Below, one piece after another: positions 53,890 to 63,454 of a DNA stretch of 64,000 nucleotides (position 1 is its first letter; every line of letters starts with the position of its first letter). Position numbers and translations under genes: made by a program. Source of the stretch: Glycocaulis albus (GTDB lineage Bacteria > Pseudomonadota > Alphaproteobacteria > Caulobacterales > Maricaulaceae); assembly GCF_014639075.1 (NCBI RefSeq), contig NZ_BMFS01000011.1:1-64000 (forward strand). Reading direction: 5' to 3'. The notes beneath the pieces were generated by a model, which was not told where the DNA came from, made no database searches, and worked only from the letters and a program-made list of their open reading frames with translations.

Positions 53890-55527
53890 GTGAACGCGCT
53901 ATTTGAACAACTGGCAAAGTTTGGTGTCGGCCGCCTGACGGCCATTCTCGGCCTGACAATTGGCGCCGCAGCCGCGCTCGTCATCTTCACGATGAGCATG
54001 AATGGCTCCCGCGAGGCATTGCTCTATTCGGGCCTGCAGCCGCAGGACGCCGCCGCCGTCAGCGAACGCCTCGGCCAGGCCAATATCCCTTACACCCTGC
54101 GCGAGGGCGGCACCGCCGTGTTTGTCGACCGCCAGCGTGTGGACGAGGCCCGCCTGCGCGTCGCGCAAGGCGGCGCGCTCGGTTTTGGCTCGGTCGGTTA
54201 CGAGATTTTCGACGAGACCGACGCGCTCGGCACGACCAGCTTTGTCCAGAACATCAACGCCAAGCGCGCGCTGGAAGGCGAGCTCGCCCGCACCATCAAT
54301 ACGCTCGGCGTGGTCAGTGGTGCCCGCGTGCACCTGGTACTGCCCGAGCGGCGCCTGTTTTCCCAGCAGGTGCAGGAGCCGTCCGCCTCCGTCATTGTCA
54401 ATCTGCGCGGCCAGATAACGCCCGAGCAGATCGCCACCATACGTGATCTCGTCGCCACCGCCGTTCCCGGCCTCAGCGCAAACCGCATCACTATCGCCGA
54501 TGACCGGGGCCGTCTGCTGGCCAGCCCGTCTGACGACGGCTCGGTGACCAGCGCCGCACTGGAGGGCCGCCGCTCCAGCCTGGAATCCGAACTGCGCGAC
54601 CGTGTTCGCGATGTCGTGGAGGGCATTGTCGGTCCCGGCGCTGCCCGCGTGGTCGTTACCGCCGATCTCAGCCGTGAGAGTATCACCGAGAGCAGCCAGA
54701 CCTATGACCCTGAAGGCCAGGTGCGTTCTGGCCGCGAGATGACCGAGGAATTCACGCGCGAGCCCGCCGGACGCAATAGCGGGGCGGTCTCGGTCGCCGA
54801 AAACCTGCCCGAAGGCGGCGAAGCCGGGCAAGCCGAGGGCGCCGTGATGGCCGAGACCGGCCGCAATTCGCGCGTGGAGAACTTCCTGAACTCGTCAACA
54901 ACACGCACACGTGTTGTCGAGGCTGGCGCCATTGAACGCCTGTCGGTGTCGGTCGTGGTCGACGAGGTGATGACGCGCGGCGAGGACGGCTCGCCGGTCT
55001 TCACGCCGCGCAGCGAGGAAGAGATCGCCCGCATCCGCCAGCTTGCCGCCGTGGCAGCCGGTCTCAACGAGGATCGCGGCGACGTGATCGAGGTGGCGCA
55101 GCTGCGGTTCTCGCGTCCTGATCTCGATATCGGTACGCCGGCCAGCTCCGGCTTCTCGCTCAGCCGCGGCGATATCATGCGCATTGCCGAGATTGCGGTT
55201 CTGTTCATCACCGCGCTTCTGATCGTGTTCATGGTGGCCCGCCCGCTGATCAAGGGCGCGATTAGCGGCCCGGCCCCGGCACTGGCCGGCGCTGGTGCCG
55301 GCGGCGGCACGCAGGCTCTGCCCTCCCAGCCGAAACAGGCCGCCATCGCCCATTCCGGTGATGGCCAGTTCGCCCTGCCCGATTCCGGCGAACCCGAAGA
55401 GACCATCGATATCGCCCATATCGATGGCCAGGTGAAAAAATCGTCTGTGAAGAAGGTCTCCACGCTCGTCGAGAAACACCCCGACGAGTCGATGGCGATC
55501 CTGCGCAGCTGGATGCACGAGAGCTAG
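53890..55527 (+). CDS. fliF: Flagellar MS-ring protein FliF
   Basis: 545 residues. Forms the MS ring in the inner membrane, the base for the export gate and C-ring. The first membrane helix is LTAILGLTIGAAAALVIF, then the YscJ-like ring domain (SGLQPQDAAAVSERLG, VHLVLPERRLFS, ANRITIADD), a second helix IAEIAVLFITALLIVFMVA near residue 445, and a cytoplasmic tail that contacts FliG. GTG 53890 is preferred over the TTG at 53833, which would include the CCGGCAA element and residues without family character. It starts the fliF-fliG-fliH-fliN run. Confidence 0.94.
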   Translation: MNALFEQLAKFGVGRLTAILGLTIGAAAALVIFTMSMNGSREALLYSGLQPQDAAAVSERLGQANIPYTLREGGTAVFVDRQRVDEARLRVAQGGALGFGSVGYEIFDETDALGTTSFVQNINAKRALEGELARTINTLGVVSGARVHLVLPERRLFSQQVQEPSASVIVNLRGQITPEQIATIRDLVATAVPGLSANRITIADDRGRLLASPSDDGSVTSAALEGRRSSLESELRDRVRDVVEGIVGPGAARVVVTADLSRESITESSQTYDPEGQVRSGREMTEEFTREPAGRNSGAVSVAENLPEGGEAGQAEGAVMAETGRNSRVENFLNSSTTRTRVVEAGAIERLSVSVVVDEVMTRGEDGSPVFTPRSEEEIARIRQLAAVAAGLNEDRGDVIEVAQLRFSRPDLDIGTPASSGFSLSRGDIMRIAEIAVLFITALLIVFMVARPLIKGAISGPAPALAGAGAGGGTQALPSQPKQAAIAHSGDGQFALPDSGEPEETIDIAHIDGQVKKSSVKKVSTLVEKHPDESMAILRSWMHES

Positions 55528-55530
55528 ACG

Positions 55531-56565
55531 ATGGTTGCACCAGCCGTAAAACGCAAACTGATCGACGACCCTTCCGCCCTGGAGGGGCCAGAAAAGGCCG
55601 CCGTTATCCTGATGGCGCTGGGCGAAGAACAGGCTGCGCTCTGGGAGATGATGGATGAGGAGGAAATCCGCATTGTCTCGCAGGCCATGGCCTCGCTGGG
55701 CAACGTGTCCTCCCAGGCGGTCGAAAAGCTGATCGTCGAATTTGTCGGCTCGATGTCGACCACCGGCTCGATCTCCGGCTCGGTGGAGCGCACTCAGCGC
55801 CTTCTGATGAGCTTCCTGCCCGAAGAGCGCGTCGAAGCCATCATGGAAGAACTGCGTGGCCCGGCCGGCCGCACCATGTGGGACAAGCTGGGCAATGTGA
55901 ACGAGATGGTTCTGGCGAACTATCTCAAGAACGAATACCCCCAGACCGTGGCTGTGGTCCTGTCCAAGGTGCGCTCTGAACATGCCGCCCGTGTGCTCTC
56001 GGCCCTGCCGGAGGATTTTGCCCTGGAAGTCGTGCAGCGCATGCTGCGCATGGAGCCGGTCCAGCGCGAAATTCTCGACAAGATCGAGATGACCCTGCGC
56101 AACGAGTTCATGAGCAACCTGGCGCGCACGTCCAAGCAGGACAGCCACGAAATGATGGCTGACATCTTCAACAATTTCGACCGCCAGACCGAGAACCGCT
56201 TCCTGGCGGCACTCGAAGAACGCAACCGGGACAGTGCGGAAAAGATCCGCTCGCTCATGTTCGTGTTCGAAGATCTGGGCAAGCTGGACCCGCAAGGCAT
56301 CCAGACCCTGCTGCGCGCGGTCAACAAGGACCAGCTGGGCCTGGCGCTGAAAGGCGCCTCGGACACGCTGCGCGATCTGTTCTTCTCCAACATGTCCGAA
56401 CGCGCCGCAAAAATCCTGCGCGAGGACATGCAGACCATGGGGCCTGTGCGCCTGAAAGACGTCGATCAGGCCCAGCAGGCCATGGTCAACACCGCCAAGG
56501 ACCTCGCCGCCAAGGGCGAAATACTCATCGCCGATGGCGGCGGTGATGACGAGCTGATCTACTAG
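55531..56565 (+). CDS. fliG: Flagellar motor switch protein FliG
   Basis: 344 residues. Rotor component of the C-ring that meets the stator. The N-terminal domain binds FliF ([17 protein letters not shown]), the middle and C-terminal armadillo domains are typical ([32 protein letters not shown], and charged [19 protein letters not shown]). Length is usual. It begins three bases after fliF and ends one base before fliH. Confidence 0.96.
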   Translation: MVAPAVKRKLIDDPSALEGPEKAAVILMALGEEQAALWEMMDEEEIRIVSQAMASLGNVSSQAVEKLIVEFVGSMSTTGSISGSVERTQRLLMSFLPEERVEAIMEELRGPAGRTMWDKLGNVNEMVLANYLKNEYPQTVAVVLSKVRSEHAARVLSALPEDFALEVVQRMLRMEPVQREILDKIEMTLRNEFMSNLARTSKQDSHEMMADIFNNFDRQTENRFLAALEERNRDSAEKIRSLMFVFEDLGKLDPQGIQTLLRAVNKDQLGLALKGASDTLRDLFFSNMSERAAKILREDMQTMGPVRLKDVDQAQQAMVNTAKDLAAKGEILIADGGGDDELIY

Positions 56566-56566
56566 G

Positions 56567-57250
56567 ATGACCGCTTTGACCACGCGCCACACGCCTTTCA
56601 GCTTTGACCGGGTCTTCGCATCCGACGGCACGGTGCTGCGCGATGGCCAGCGCATCAAACGCATGCTCACCCTGTCCGAGGCGCAAGAGCAGGCCGATGC
56701 GGCCGCCGCGGAAGCGCTGAAAGCGGACAATGCCGAGGCTGCCCGCGCCGCCGCAGAGGCGCTGAAAGTCCTGACCGGGCGGATACAGGCCATCCTGACC
56801 CGCATGGAAGCGGAGTCAGAAGCGATGCGGGCGGATGCAGCGCGTCTGGCCGTCGCCGCCGCCCGTCAGATCGCCGGTGCTGCGCTCGCCGCCCATGGCG
56901 AGGAGACGGTTCTGGAATGTGCCCGCTCCATCATGGACGATCTGCGCGCCGAGCCGCGCATCGCGGTGCGTGTCACCCCGGCCCTTGCCGACACGATTGC
57001 CGAGCGGCTGCACGCCGAAGCTGACCATATGGGGCTTGAAGGCGCCGTCATCGTGCGCGCTGACGAGGAGGTGGCCACTGGCGATTGTGTGCTGGAATGG
57101 CGCTCCGGCTCCATCGAACGCACCGCATCAGACATCGAGACACGCATAGCCGAGCTGGTGGAGCGCTGGCTGGCCACGCCTGCCGAGACCCCCGCCACCC
57201 CCGACGAACTGGACGAAGCCGAGACGCTCAAGGAGCTCAAACATGGCTGA
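56567..57250 (+). CDS. fliH: Flagellar assembly protein FliH (FlbE)
   Basis: 227 residues. Adaptor of the FliI export ATPase (FlbE in Caulobacter). N-terminal half is a charged, Ala-rich helix (LSEAQEQADAAAAEALKADN); C-terminal half resembles the V-ATPase E subunit-like domain with ARQIAGAALA and GDCVLEWRSGSIERTASDIE. FliH is poorly conserved, so the call leans on position between fliG and fliN. It overlaps fliN by eight bases. Confidence 0.85.
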   Translation: MTALTTRHTPFSFDRVFASDGTVLRDGQRIKRMLTLSEAQEQADAAAAEALKADNAEAARAAAEALKVLTGRIQAILTRMEAESEAMRADAARLAVAAARQIAGAALAAHGEETVLECARSIMDDLRAEPRIAVRVTPALADTIAERLHAEADHMGLEGAVIVRADEEVATGDCVLEWRSGSIERTASDIETRIAELVERWLATPAETPATPDELDEAETLKELKHG

Positions 57251-57614
57251 TTCAACCGATCTCGACCTGCCCGACCTGAACAGGGGGCAAGGCGCAGCCG
57301 GGCCGGAGGATTCCGCTTCCACCGATCTGCCTGCCCAGTCACTGGTCGATGAAGCCGTGCGCACGGCCGTTGATCTGGCTCCGGTCTATGACGTGCCGGT
57401 CAATATCTCGGCCGTTCTCGGCAAGACCCATATCGACGTGAACTCGCTTCTGAAACTTACCTCCGGCTCGGTGCTGGAGCTGGACCGCAAGGTCGGCGAG
57501 GCCATCGACATCTACGTCAATAACCGCCTGGTGGCACGCGGCGAGGTGGTCGTCGTCGACGACCGGCTCGGCGTGACCATGACCGAAATCATCAAGGACG
57601 GGGACTCCGCATGA
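57243..57614 (+). CDS. fliN: Flagellar motor switch protein FliN
   Basis: 123 residues with the SpoA domain VPVNISAVLGKTHIDVNSLLKLTSGSVLELDRKVGEAIDIYVNNRLVARGEVVVV (core motifs GSVLELDR, GEAIDIYVNNRL and ARGEVVV). Builds the lower C-ring and binds FliH. An acidic N-terminal part (about 1-35) precedes the domain. It starts within the end of fliH. Confidence 0.94.
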   Translation: MADSTDLDLPDLNRGQGAAGPEDSASTDLPAQSLVDEAVRTAVDLAPVYDVPVNISAVLGKTHIDVNSLLKLTSGSVLELDRKVGEAIDIYVNNRLVARGEVVVVDDRLGVTMTEIIKDGDSA

Positions 57615-57655
57615 CCTCCGCCATCCCCATCCCCGCTGCAAGGAGAATCTGAGCC

Positions 57656-59017
57656 ATGCGTGTACTCATAGTCGGCTCGCTCGCAGGGCAATCAGGAACC
57701 GCCACCAAGATGGCGATGGACCGCGGCGCCAAGGTCTCCCAGGTGGACACGCCAGCGCAGGCAACCGCCTATTTGCGCGCCGGGCGCGGGGCCGATCTGG
57801 TCATGGTCGATGTCAGCCTGGATATTGGCGCCTTTATCGCCGCCAACGAGGCCGAGCGGATTACCGTTCCGGTGGTGGCGTGTGGCGTGAATGTCCGCCC
57901 CGACACTGCTGCCGGCGCGATACGGGCTGGCGCCAAGGAATTCATCCCCCTGCCGGCCGACCCGGAACTGATGGCGGCCGTGCTGGAAGCGGTCAGCGAT
58001 GATGAGCGCCCGATGGTGGCGCGCGACAAGTCCATGCTGGCCGTGGTCGAGCTGGCCAACCGCATCGCAGGTTCCGATGCCTCCGTGCTGATCACTGGCG
58101 AAAGCGGCGTCGGCAAGGAGGTGATGGCACGCTATCTCCACCGCAAGTCAAAGCGCGCGGCCAGGCCCTTCGTCTCGGTGAACTGCGCCGCCATCCCGGA
58201 AAACCTGCTGGAGTCCGAACTGTTCGGTCACGAGAAGGGCGCGTTCACCGGCGCTGTGGCCCGCCGGGTCGGCAAGTTTGAAGAGGCTGATGGCGGTACG
58301 CTCCTGCTGGACGAAATCTCCGAGATGGACGCCCGTCTGCAGGCCAAGCTCTTGCGCGCCCTGCAGGAGCGCGAGATCGACCGGGTGGGCGGCTCCGGCC
58401 CTGTAAAGGTCAATATCCGCGTTATCGCCACCTCCAACCGCGATCTGCAAAAGGCCGTACGCGAGGGCGTTTTCCGCGAAGACCTGCTCTTCCGCCTCAA
58501 TGTGGTGAACCTGGCCATTCCGCCCTTGCGTGAACGGCCCGAGGACGCCCTGGCGCTCGCCGAACACTTCCTGAAGAAATATGCCGCTGCGAACGGCCTG
58601 CCTCACCGGGCGCTCAATGAAGCCGCCAAGCTGCAGATCACGACCCGCAGCTGGGCAGGCAATGTGCGCGAGCTGGAGAACGCCATGCACCGGGCCGTGT
58701 TGCTGGCATCGGGTACCGAGATCGGGCCTGACGCCATCCGCGCGCCGGACGGTTCGGCCTTCCAGAGCGGTGGTGGCGGAGTTGCCCGTCAGGCTGCCGA
58801 GGCGGCCGATGCCGCCCACCACATGGTCGGCCGCACCGTGGCCGAGGTCGAACAGGATCTGATCCTGGACACGCTGGACCACTGCTTTGGCAACCGCACC
58901 CATGCCGCGAACATTCTCGGCATCTCGATCCGCACACTTCGCAACAAGCTGAAACTCTATACCGATCAGGGCATTCACGTCCCCGGACCCGGCGAGAGCC
59001 GCGCCGGGGCAGCGTAG
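57656..59017 (+). CDS. flbD: Sigma-54-dependent flagellar transcription activator FlbD
   Basis: 453 residues. Receiver-like domain (1-115), AAA+ sigma-54 activation domain with Walker A GESGVGKE (148-155), GAFTGA (195-200) and a C-terminal Fis-type helix-turn-helix (NRTHAANILGISIRTLRNKL). The acidic pocket of a normal receiver is missing: the first strand ends VGSLAG where acidic residues belong, though D52 remains. Caulobacter FlbD is also atypical in this way and uses FliX as partner, which is not in this window. AAGGAG lies before the ATG. Confidence 0.93.
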   Translation: MRVLIVGSLAGQSGTATKMAMDRGAKVSQVDTPAQATAYLRAGRGADLVMVDVSLDIGAFIAANEAERITVPVVACGVNVRPDTAAGAIRAGAKEFIPLPADPELMAAVLEAVSDDERPMVARDKSMLAVVELANRIAGSDASVLITGESGVGKEVMARYLHRKSKRAARPFVSVNCAAIPENLLESELFGHEKGAFTGAVARRVGKFEEADGGTLLLDEISEMDARLQAKLLRALQEREIDRVGGSGPVKVNIRVIATSNRDLQKAVREGVFREDLLFRLNVVNLAIPPLRERPEDALALAEHFLKKYAAANGLPHRALNEAAKLQITTRSWAGNVRELENAMHRAVLLASGTEIGPDAIRAPDGSAFQSGGGGVARQAAEAADAAHHMVGRTVAEVEQDLILDTLDHCFGNRTHAANILGISIRTLRNKLKLYTDQGIHVPGPGESRAGAA

Positions 59018-59029
59018 GACCAAGGGCTG

Positions 59030-59093
59030 AGTTTCCCCGGCGAAAGCCGGGGCCCAGCCTGTTTTCTGGATCCCGGCTTGCGCCGGGAAGACG
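59030..59093. repeat. Paired-hairpin repeat between flbD and flhA
   Basis: GTTTCCCCGGC GAAA GCCGGGG, then CCCAGCC, a short spacer with TGGATCC, and CCCGGC TTGC GCCGGG. The order of two hairpins joined by CCCAGCC and a TGGA(T)CCC spacer is like that at 53642-53704. It lies in the 101-bp gap between flbD and flhA; no gene. Confidence 0.7.
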
Positions 59094-59118
59094 ACTGAAT
59101 TGAAGGACTGAAACGCCC

Positions 59119-61227
59119 TTGGCTGACACACCCGCATCCGGTTCCGCACCCGGCCTTGACTGGCAGAAGCTCGGTCAGAGGCTGGCGCGTGGTGATGTCG
59201 CCATGGCGGTGGGCGTGCTGGCGATCCTGGTCATGCTCATCCTGCCCATGCCGCGCGCACTGCTGGACATTTCGCTGGCGATCTCGATCTGCTTTTCGGT
59301 GCTGATCCTGATGACGGCGCTGTTCATCCGCACGCCGCTGGAATTTACCGCCTTCCCGGCAATTTTGCTGATCGCGACCATGCTGCGGCTGGGGCTTAAC
59401 GTCGCCTCCACCCGCCTCATCCTGTCGGAAGGCCATGAGGGCACAGCCGCAGCAGGCGACATCATCCAGGCCTTCGGCGCCTTCGTGATGCAGGGCAATT
59501 TCGTCATCGGCATCATCGTTTTCATCATTCTGGTGATCGTGAACTTCGTCGTCATCACCAAGGGTTCGGGCCGTATCGCGGAAGTGGCCGCCCGCTTCAC
59601 CCTTGATGCCATGCCCGGCAAGCAGATGGCGATTGATGCCGACCTGTCGGCGGGTCTCATCACCGAGGACGAGGCGCGCACGCGCCGCAAGGAGCTGGAA
59701 GACAAGTCCAACTTCTTCGGCGCCATGGACGGTGCCTCAAAGTTCGTGCGCGGCGACGCCGTGGCGGGCATCCTCATCACCTCGATCAATCTGATCGGCG
59801 GGATGATCATTGGCGTGGCCCAGTCCAACATGGCGTTTGGCGATGCGGCCTCCACCTATTCCACGCTGACAATCGGCGACGGGCTGGTCTCGCAGATTCC
59901 CGCCCTGATCGTGTCACTGGCCGCCGGTCTTCTGGTCTCCAAGGCGGGCGTTGATGGCGAGGCAGACAAGGCCGTGTTCGGCCAGCTCGCCGCCAACCCG
60001 ACCGGCATGGCGGTGGTCTCGGCTGCGGCGATCTCCATTGGCCTTCTGCCGGGCATGCCGCTTTTCCCGTTCGCGGTACTGGCAGCAGCGGCGGGCGGTA
60101 CAGCCTTCATCATGAACCGGCGAAAGGTGCAGACCGCCGAGCGCGAGGCCGCCAGTATCGAAACCGAAGCTGCCGCGGCAAAGCAGCAGACCGAAGCGCC
60201 GATTGAGGATTCGCTGCACATTGACGAGCTGAAGATCGAGCTCGGCTATGCGCTCCTGCCGCTCATCAATGATGTCGAAGGGCGGCGCCTGACCGATCAG
60301 ATCAAGGCGCTGCGCCGCAATCTGGCGCAGGATACCGGCTTCATCCTGCCCAGCGTGCGCATCATCGACAACATGCAGCTGACGGCAGAAGACTATGTGA
60401 TCCGCATCAAGGAGATGGAGGCGGGCGCAGGCCAGCTGAAAATGCGCCATCTCCTCGTCATGGACCCGTCCGGCCAGCAGGTCTCCATGCCCGGCACCCA
60501 TGTGAAGGAACCCGCCTTCGGTCTGCCGGCCACCTGGATAGAGGAAGGCGCGCGCGAGGAGGCCACTTTCCGCGGCTACACAATCGTCGATCCGGCCGCG
60601 GTGCTCGTCACGCACCTGACCGAACTCTTGCGCGAGCATCTGGCCGACCTGCTCTCCTACTCCGAAGTGGAAAAGCTGATCGACGGCCTGTCCAAGGAGC
60701 ATAAAAAGCTGGTCGACGACATCACGCCCGGCCAGATCACCCGCGCAGGCATTCAGCGCGTGCTGCAGAACCTGCTCAAAGAGCGCGTCTCGATCCGTGA
60801 TCTTGCAGGGATTATCGAGGGCATCGCGGAAGCCTCCGGCGCGACGCAGAACCTCGATGCCATCACCGAGCATGTGCGCACGCGCCTTGCCCGCCAGCTC
60901 TGCTTTGCCAATCGCGGACCCGATGGCGCGCTTCCCGTCCTGAGCCTCTCACCGCAATGGGAGCAGGCCTTTGCCGAAGCCATGATCGGGGACGGCGAAC
61001 GCCGCCAGCTCGCCCTTGCCCCGACACGCCTGCGCGAGTTTGTCGCCGCCGTGCGCGATGCCTTCGACCGGGCGGGCGCATCGGGCGATGTGCCGGTATT
61101 GCTGACCAGCCCTGCCATCCGCCCCTATGTGCGCTCGCTGACCGAGCGCTTCCGCCCGTCTACAGTGGTAATGAGCCAGAACGAGATCCACCCCAGCGCG
61201 CGGCTGAAAACCGTCGGCGCAGTCTAG
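59119..61227 (+). CDS. flhA: Flagellar biosynthesis protein FlhA
   Basis: 702 residues. Export-gate component. N-terminal part has eight hydrophobic segments (GVLAILVMLILPMPRALLD; LMTALFIRTPLEFTAFPAILL) with the FHIPEP-type region TLDAMPGKQMAIDADLSAGLI. The cytosolic domain (about 355-702) has LEIGYGLVPL-like and SEVEKLIDGL segments. The start is TTG 59119 behind AAGGA; no better start is seen. The codon is uncommon but acceptable. Confidence 0.95.
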   Translation: MADTPASGSAPGLDWQKLGQRLARGDVAMAVGVLAILVMLILPMPRALLDISLAISICFSVLILMTALFIRTPLEFTAFPAILLIATMLRLGLNVASTRLILSEGHEGTAAAGDIIQAFGAFVMQGNFVIGIIVFIILVIVNFVVITKGSGRIAEVAARFTLDAMPGKQMAIDADLSAGLITEDEARTRRKELEDKSNFFGAMDGASKFVRGDAVAGILITSINLIGGMIIGVAQSNMAFGDAASTYSTLTIGDGLVSQIPALIVSLAAGLLVSKAGVDGEADKAVFGQLAANPTGMAVVSAAAISIGLLPGMPLFPFAVLAAAAGGTAFIMNRRKVQTAEREAASIETEAAAAKQQTEAPIEDSLHIDELKIELGYALLPLINDVEGRRLTDQIKALRRNLAQDTGFILPSVRIIDNMQLTAEDYVIRIKEMEAGAGQLKMRHLLVMDPSGQQVSMPGTHVKEPAFGLPATWIEEGAREEATFRGYTIVDPAAVLVTHLTELLREHLADLLSYSEVEKLIDGLSKEHKKLVDDITPGQITRAGIQRVLQNLLKERVSIRDLAGIIEGIAEASGATQNLDAITEHVRTRLARQLCFANRGPDGALPVLSLSPQWEQAFAEAMIGDGERRQLALAPTRLREFVAAVRDAFDRAGASGDVPVLLTSPAIRPYVRSLTERFRPSTVVMSQNEIHPSARLKTVGAV

Positions 61228-61241
61228 GGAAGGTTTAAGCC

Positions 61242-62249
61242 ATGCGCCTTCGCACCTTCACCGCCGCGTCGATCAGCGAGGCCATGGCACAGGTGCGCCG
61301 CGAGCTGGGGCCGGACGCCATCATCGTCGCCACGCAGGAACGCGCCGATGGCGGGGTGAGCGTGCGCGCGGCCGCCGAGGAAGGCGCGGTGCAGCCCTCC
61401 AAGGACTCGCCAAAGCTCGCCGCCAGGCGCCGCGAGGCCGAACGCACGCGCGGGCGCGGTGACAATGCAGACGGCATCACCCGTATCGCCCGCGCGCTCG
61501 CCTGGCATGACGTGCCGGACAGCGCCGCCGAAGCCATCATGGACGCGGCGATCAGCCTGGAAGATGCCGAGCCGACCGCCACCCTCGCCCATGCGCTGGA
61601 CGCGCGCTACGCGGTGCATCCGGTCGAGATCATGCCGGCAAGGCCCATCCTCTTTGCCGGTGCGCCGGGGGCTGGCAAGTCCTCCGTCATGGCGCGCCTT
61701 GCCGCGCGTGCCGTCTCGCAAGGCGTGACCCCGCTTCTGGTCTCCTGCGATCAGCGCGCAGGCGCAGCCGCCCAGATGCAGACCTATGCAAAGGCGCTGC
61801 AGCTTGAATTCGAGGCCGCGCCCGGCGCACGCGAGCTGGATCTGGTGCTGGACGGCGCCAATGGCCGCCCGGTCTTCATTGATACCGGCGGGGTGAACCC
61901 GTTCGAACTGGAAGCGCTGGAAAGCCTCACTTACCTCGCCGCCACCGCCGATGCCGAGATCATCGCCGTGATGGAGGCCGGACAGATACCCGCCGACGCC
62001 GAGGATGCCGCCGCGCTGTTCAGCTCCATCGGCGCCGCAAGGGTGATCTTCACCCGGCTGGACATCGCAAGACGCATGGGCGCGCTGCTGGCCGCCGGAG
62101 AGGCGGGGCTTTCCTACGCCCATATCGCCGCCTCGCCCTTTATCGGGTCGGGCCTGGCCCCCGCGACGCCCTTGCGGCTGGCGCGCGCCCTGCTTGAAGA
62201 CCCGCATGACGATTCTGGCGAAGACGGGCCTGAGGAGGCCGCACCATGA
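61242..62249 (+). CDS. flhF: Flagellar GTPase FlhF (diverged)
   Basis: 335 residues. SRP-type GTPase that sets pole and number of flagella. The N-terminus MRLRTFTAASISEAMAQVRRELG is the FlhF signature. G-motifs are present but altered: P-loop GAPGAGKSS, CDQRAGAAAQMQTYA (D-x-R-x-G-A), FIDTGGVNP for DTAG, and TRLDIA for TKLD. The C-terminal closing motif is weaker. It overlaps flhG by four bases. Confidence 0.88.
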   Translation: MRLRTFTAASISEAMAQVRRELGPDAIIVATQERADGGVSVRAAAEEGAVQPSKDSPKLAARRREAERTRGRGDNADGITRIARALAWHDVPDSAAEAIMDAAISLEDAEPTATLAHALDARYAVHPVEIMPARPILFAGAPGAGKSSVMARLAARAVSQGVTPLLVSCDQRAGAAAQMQTYAKALQLEFEAAPGARELDLVLDGANGRPVFIDTGGVNPFELEALESLTYLAATADAEIIAVMEAGQIPADAEDAAALFSSIGAARVIFTRLDIARRMGALLAAGEAGLSYAHIAASPFIGSGLAPATPLRLARALLEDPHDDSGEDGPEEAAP

Positions 62250-63064
62250 AGCAGTATTTCAGCACCACCGCCGATGACCAGCCGCGCAAAGCCGGCTCGC
62301 TTCTGGCCATAGCCTCCGGCAAGGGCGGGGTCGGGAAGACCGTGGTGGCAGGCGCGCTCGCCAGCGCCTTTGCCGCGCGCGAGGAACGCACGCTGCTGGT
62401 TGATGGTGATCTGGGCATGGCCAATATCGATGTGCAGCTGGGGCTGGACCCGCGCGGGGATCTCTCCGGCGTCATGTCCGGCCAGATATCACTCGCCGAG
62501 GCCGTCTCGTGCGTTTCGGGCGGGGCGGACATGACCGGCGGGTTTGACGTTATTGCCGGGCGCTCCGGCTCAGCCGCTTTGGCGGGGCTCGACAGTACAG
62601 GCGCGGCGCGCCTCGCCGCCGGAATTGCCGCCGCCTCCATGACCTATGACCGCACGCTGATCGATCTGGCCGCAGGCGCCGACCGCGCCACGATCCGCCT
62701 TGCCGCGGCGGCCGATGATGTGGTGCTGGTCATGTCCGACGAGCCGACCTCGCTGACCGATGCCTATGCGTTTGTGAAGCTCCTGCGCCTGAGGGATGAA
62801 GGGGCCGCCCCGTTCATCATCATCAACAACGCGCCCGACAAGGCGAGCGCGGACATGGCCTATGCCTCGTTTGCGCGCACGTGCGAGAGCTTCCTCGGTT
62901 TCCGCCCACCGCTCGCCGGGATCATCCGCCGGGACAGCAATGTGCCCAAGGCTATCCGCGCGCAGACAGCGCTGAAAACCCTCGCCCCCGGCACGCCCGC
63001 CATGCGCGACATCGAGGCCATTGCCGGGCTTCTTGCTGCGGGGGCCGAGAGCGCTTACGCTTGA
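62246..63064 (+). CDS. flhG: MinD/ParA-type ATPase FlhG (FleN)
   Basis: 272 residues. Walker A variant SGKGGVGKTVVAGAL near the N-terminus, switch I/II area LLVDGDLGMANIDVQLGL and the DLAAGADRAT motif fit the MinD-like flagellar number regulator. It partners FlhF, whose gene overlaps by ATGA. No membrane-targeting helix was clearly identified at the end. Confidence 0.9.
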   Translation: MKQYFSTTADDQPRKAGSLLAIASGKGGVGKTVVAGALASAFAAREERTLLVDGDLGMANIDVQLGLDPRGDLSGVMSGQISLAEAVSCVSGGADMTGGFDVIAGRSGSAALAGLDSTGAARLAAGIAAASMTYDRTLIDLAAGADRATIRLAAAADDVVLVMSDEPTSLTDAYAFVKLLRLRDEGAAPFIIINNAPDKASADMAYASFARTCESFLGFRPPLAGIIRRDSNVPKAIRAQTALKTLAPGTPAMRDIEAIAGLLAAGAESAYA

Positions 63065-63104
63065 GCTTTCCGGTGGGGGCCGGGCGATAAGCTTGGGGGG
63101 AACC

Positions 63105-63431
63105 ATGATCGAAGAATTTGCCACCCGGCTGATCGCCGGGTTCACACCTGCAACGCTGATCCTGTTAACGCTGGTCTCTATCGTGGCCGCGCTTGTCATG
63201 CGCCGCTGGAGCCAGCTTTCGGCTGCCGCGCTGTTCGCCTTCGCGGTAGACTGCGTGGCACGCTACCTATTGGAGCTGGGCGCCGCCGATGGCGTGCCGG
63301 TCAATTTCGCCATGGAACTCGCCATGACGCGCCTCGACGCAGGCGCGATCAGCGCCATGGCCCGCCCCTTCCTCTATCTCGCCGTCATCGCCGCCCTGTT
63401 CTGGGTGAAGAAACGCTATGGGGGGAAGTAG
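63105..63431 (+). CDS. Small membrane protein of unknown function downstream of flhG
   Basis: 108 residues with three likely membrane segments (about 15-33, 38-58, 87-103). ATG 63105 lies behind GGGGGGAA. The family is not recognised. It is 40 bases after flhG on the same strand, so it may be made with the flagellar genes. A longer frame overlapping flhG is rejected. Confidence 0.65.
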   Translation: MIEEFATRLIAGFTPATLILLTLVSIVAALVMRRWSQLSAAALFAFAVDCVARYLLELGAADGVPVNFAMELAMTRLDAGAISAMARPFLYLAVIAALFWVKKRYGGK

Positions 63432-63454
63432 GGGGCGCGGTTTCCTCCGTCCGG

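Noticed and set aside
54895-56805. 636-residue minus-strand frame
   Set aside because: Antisense to fliF and fliG, both with full family motifs.
57611-57652. 13-codon frame ATG-TGA between fliN and flbD, overlapping the fliN stop
   Set aside because: Possible leader peptide, but such a short frame in GC-rich sequence is expected by chance and has no ribosome-binding site of its own.
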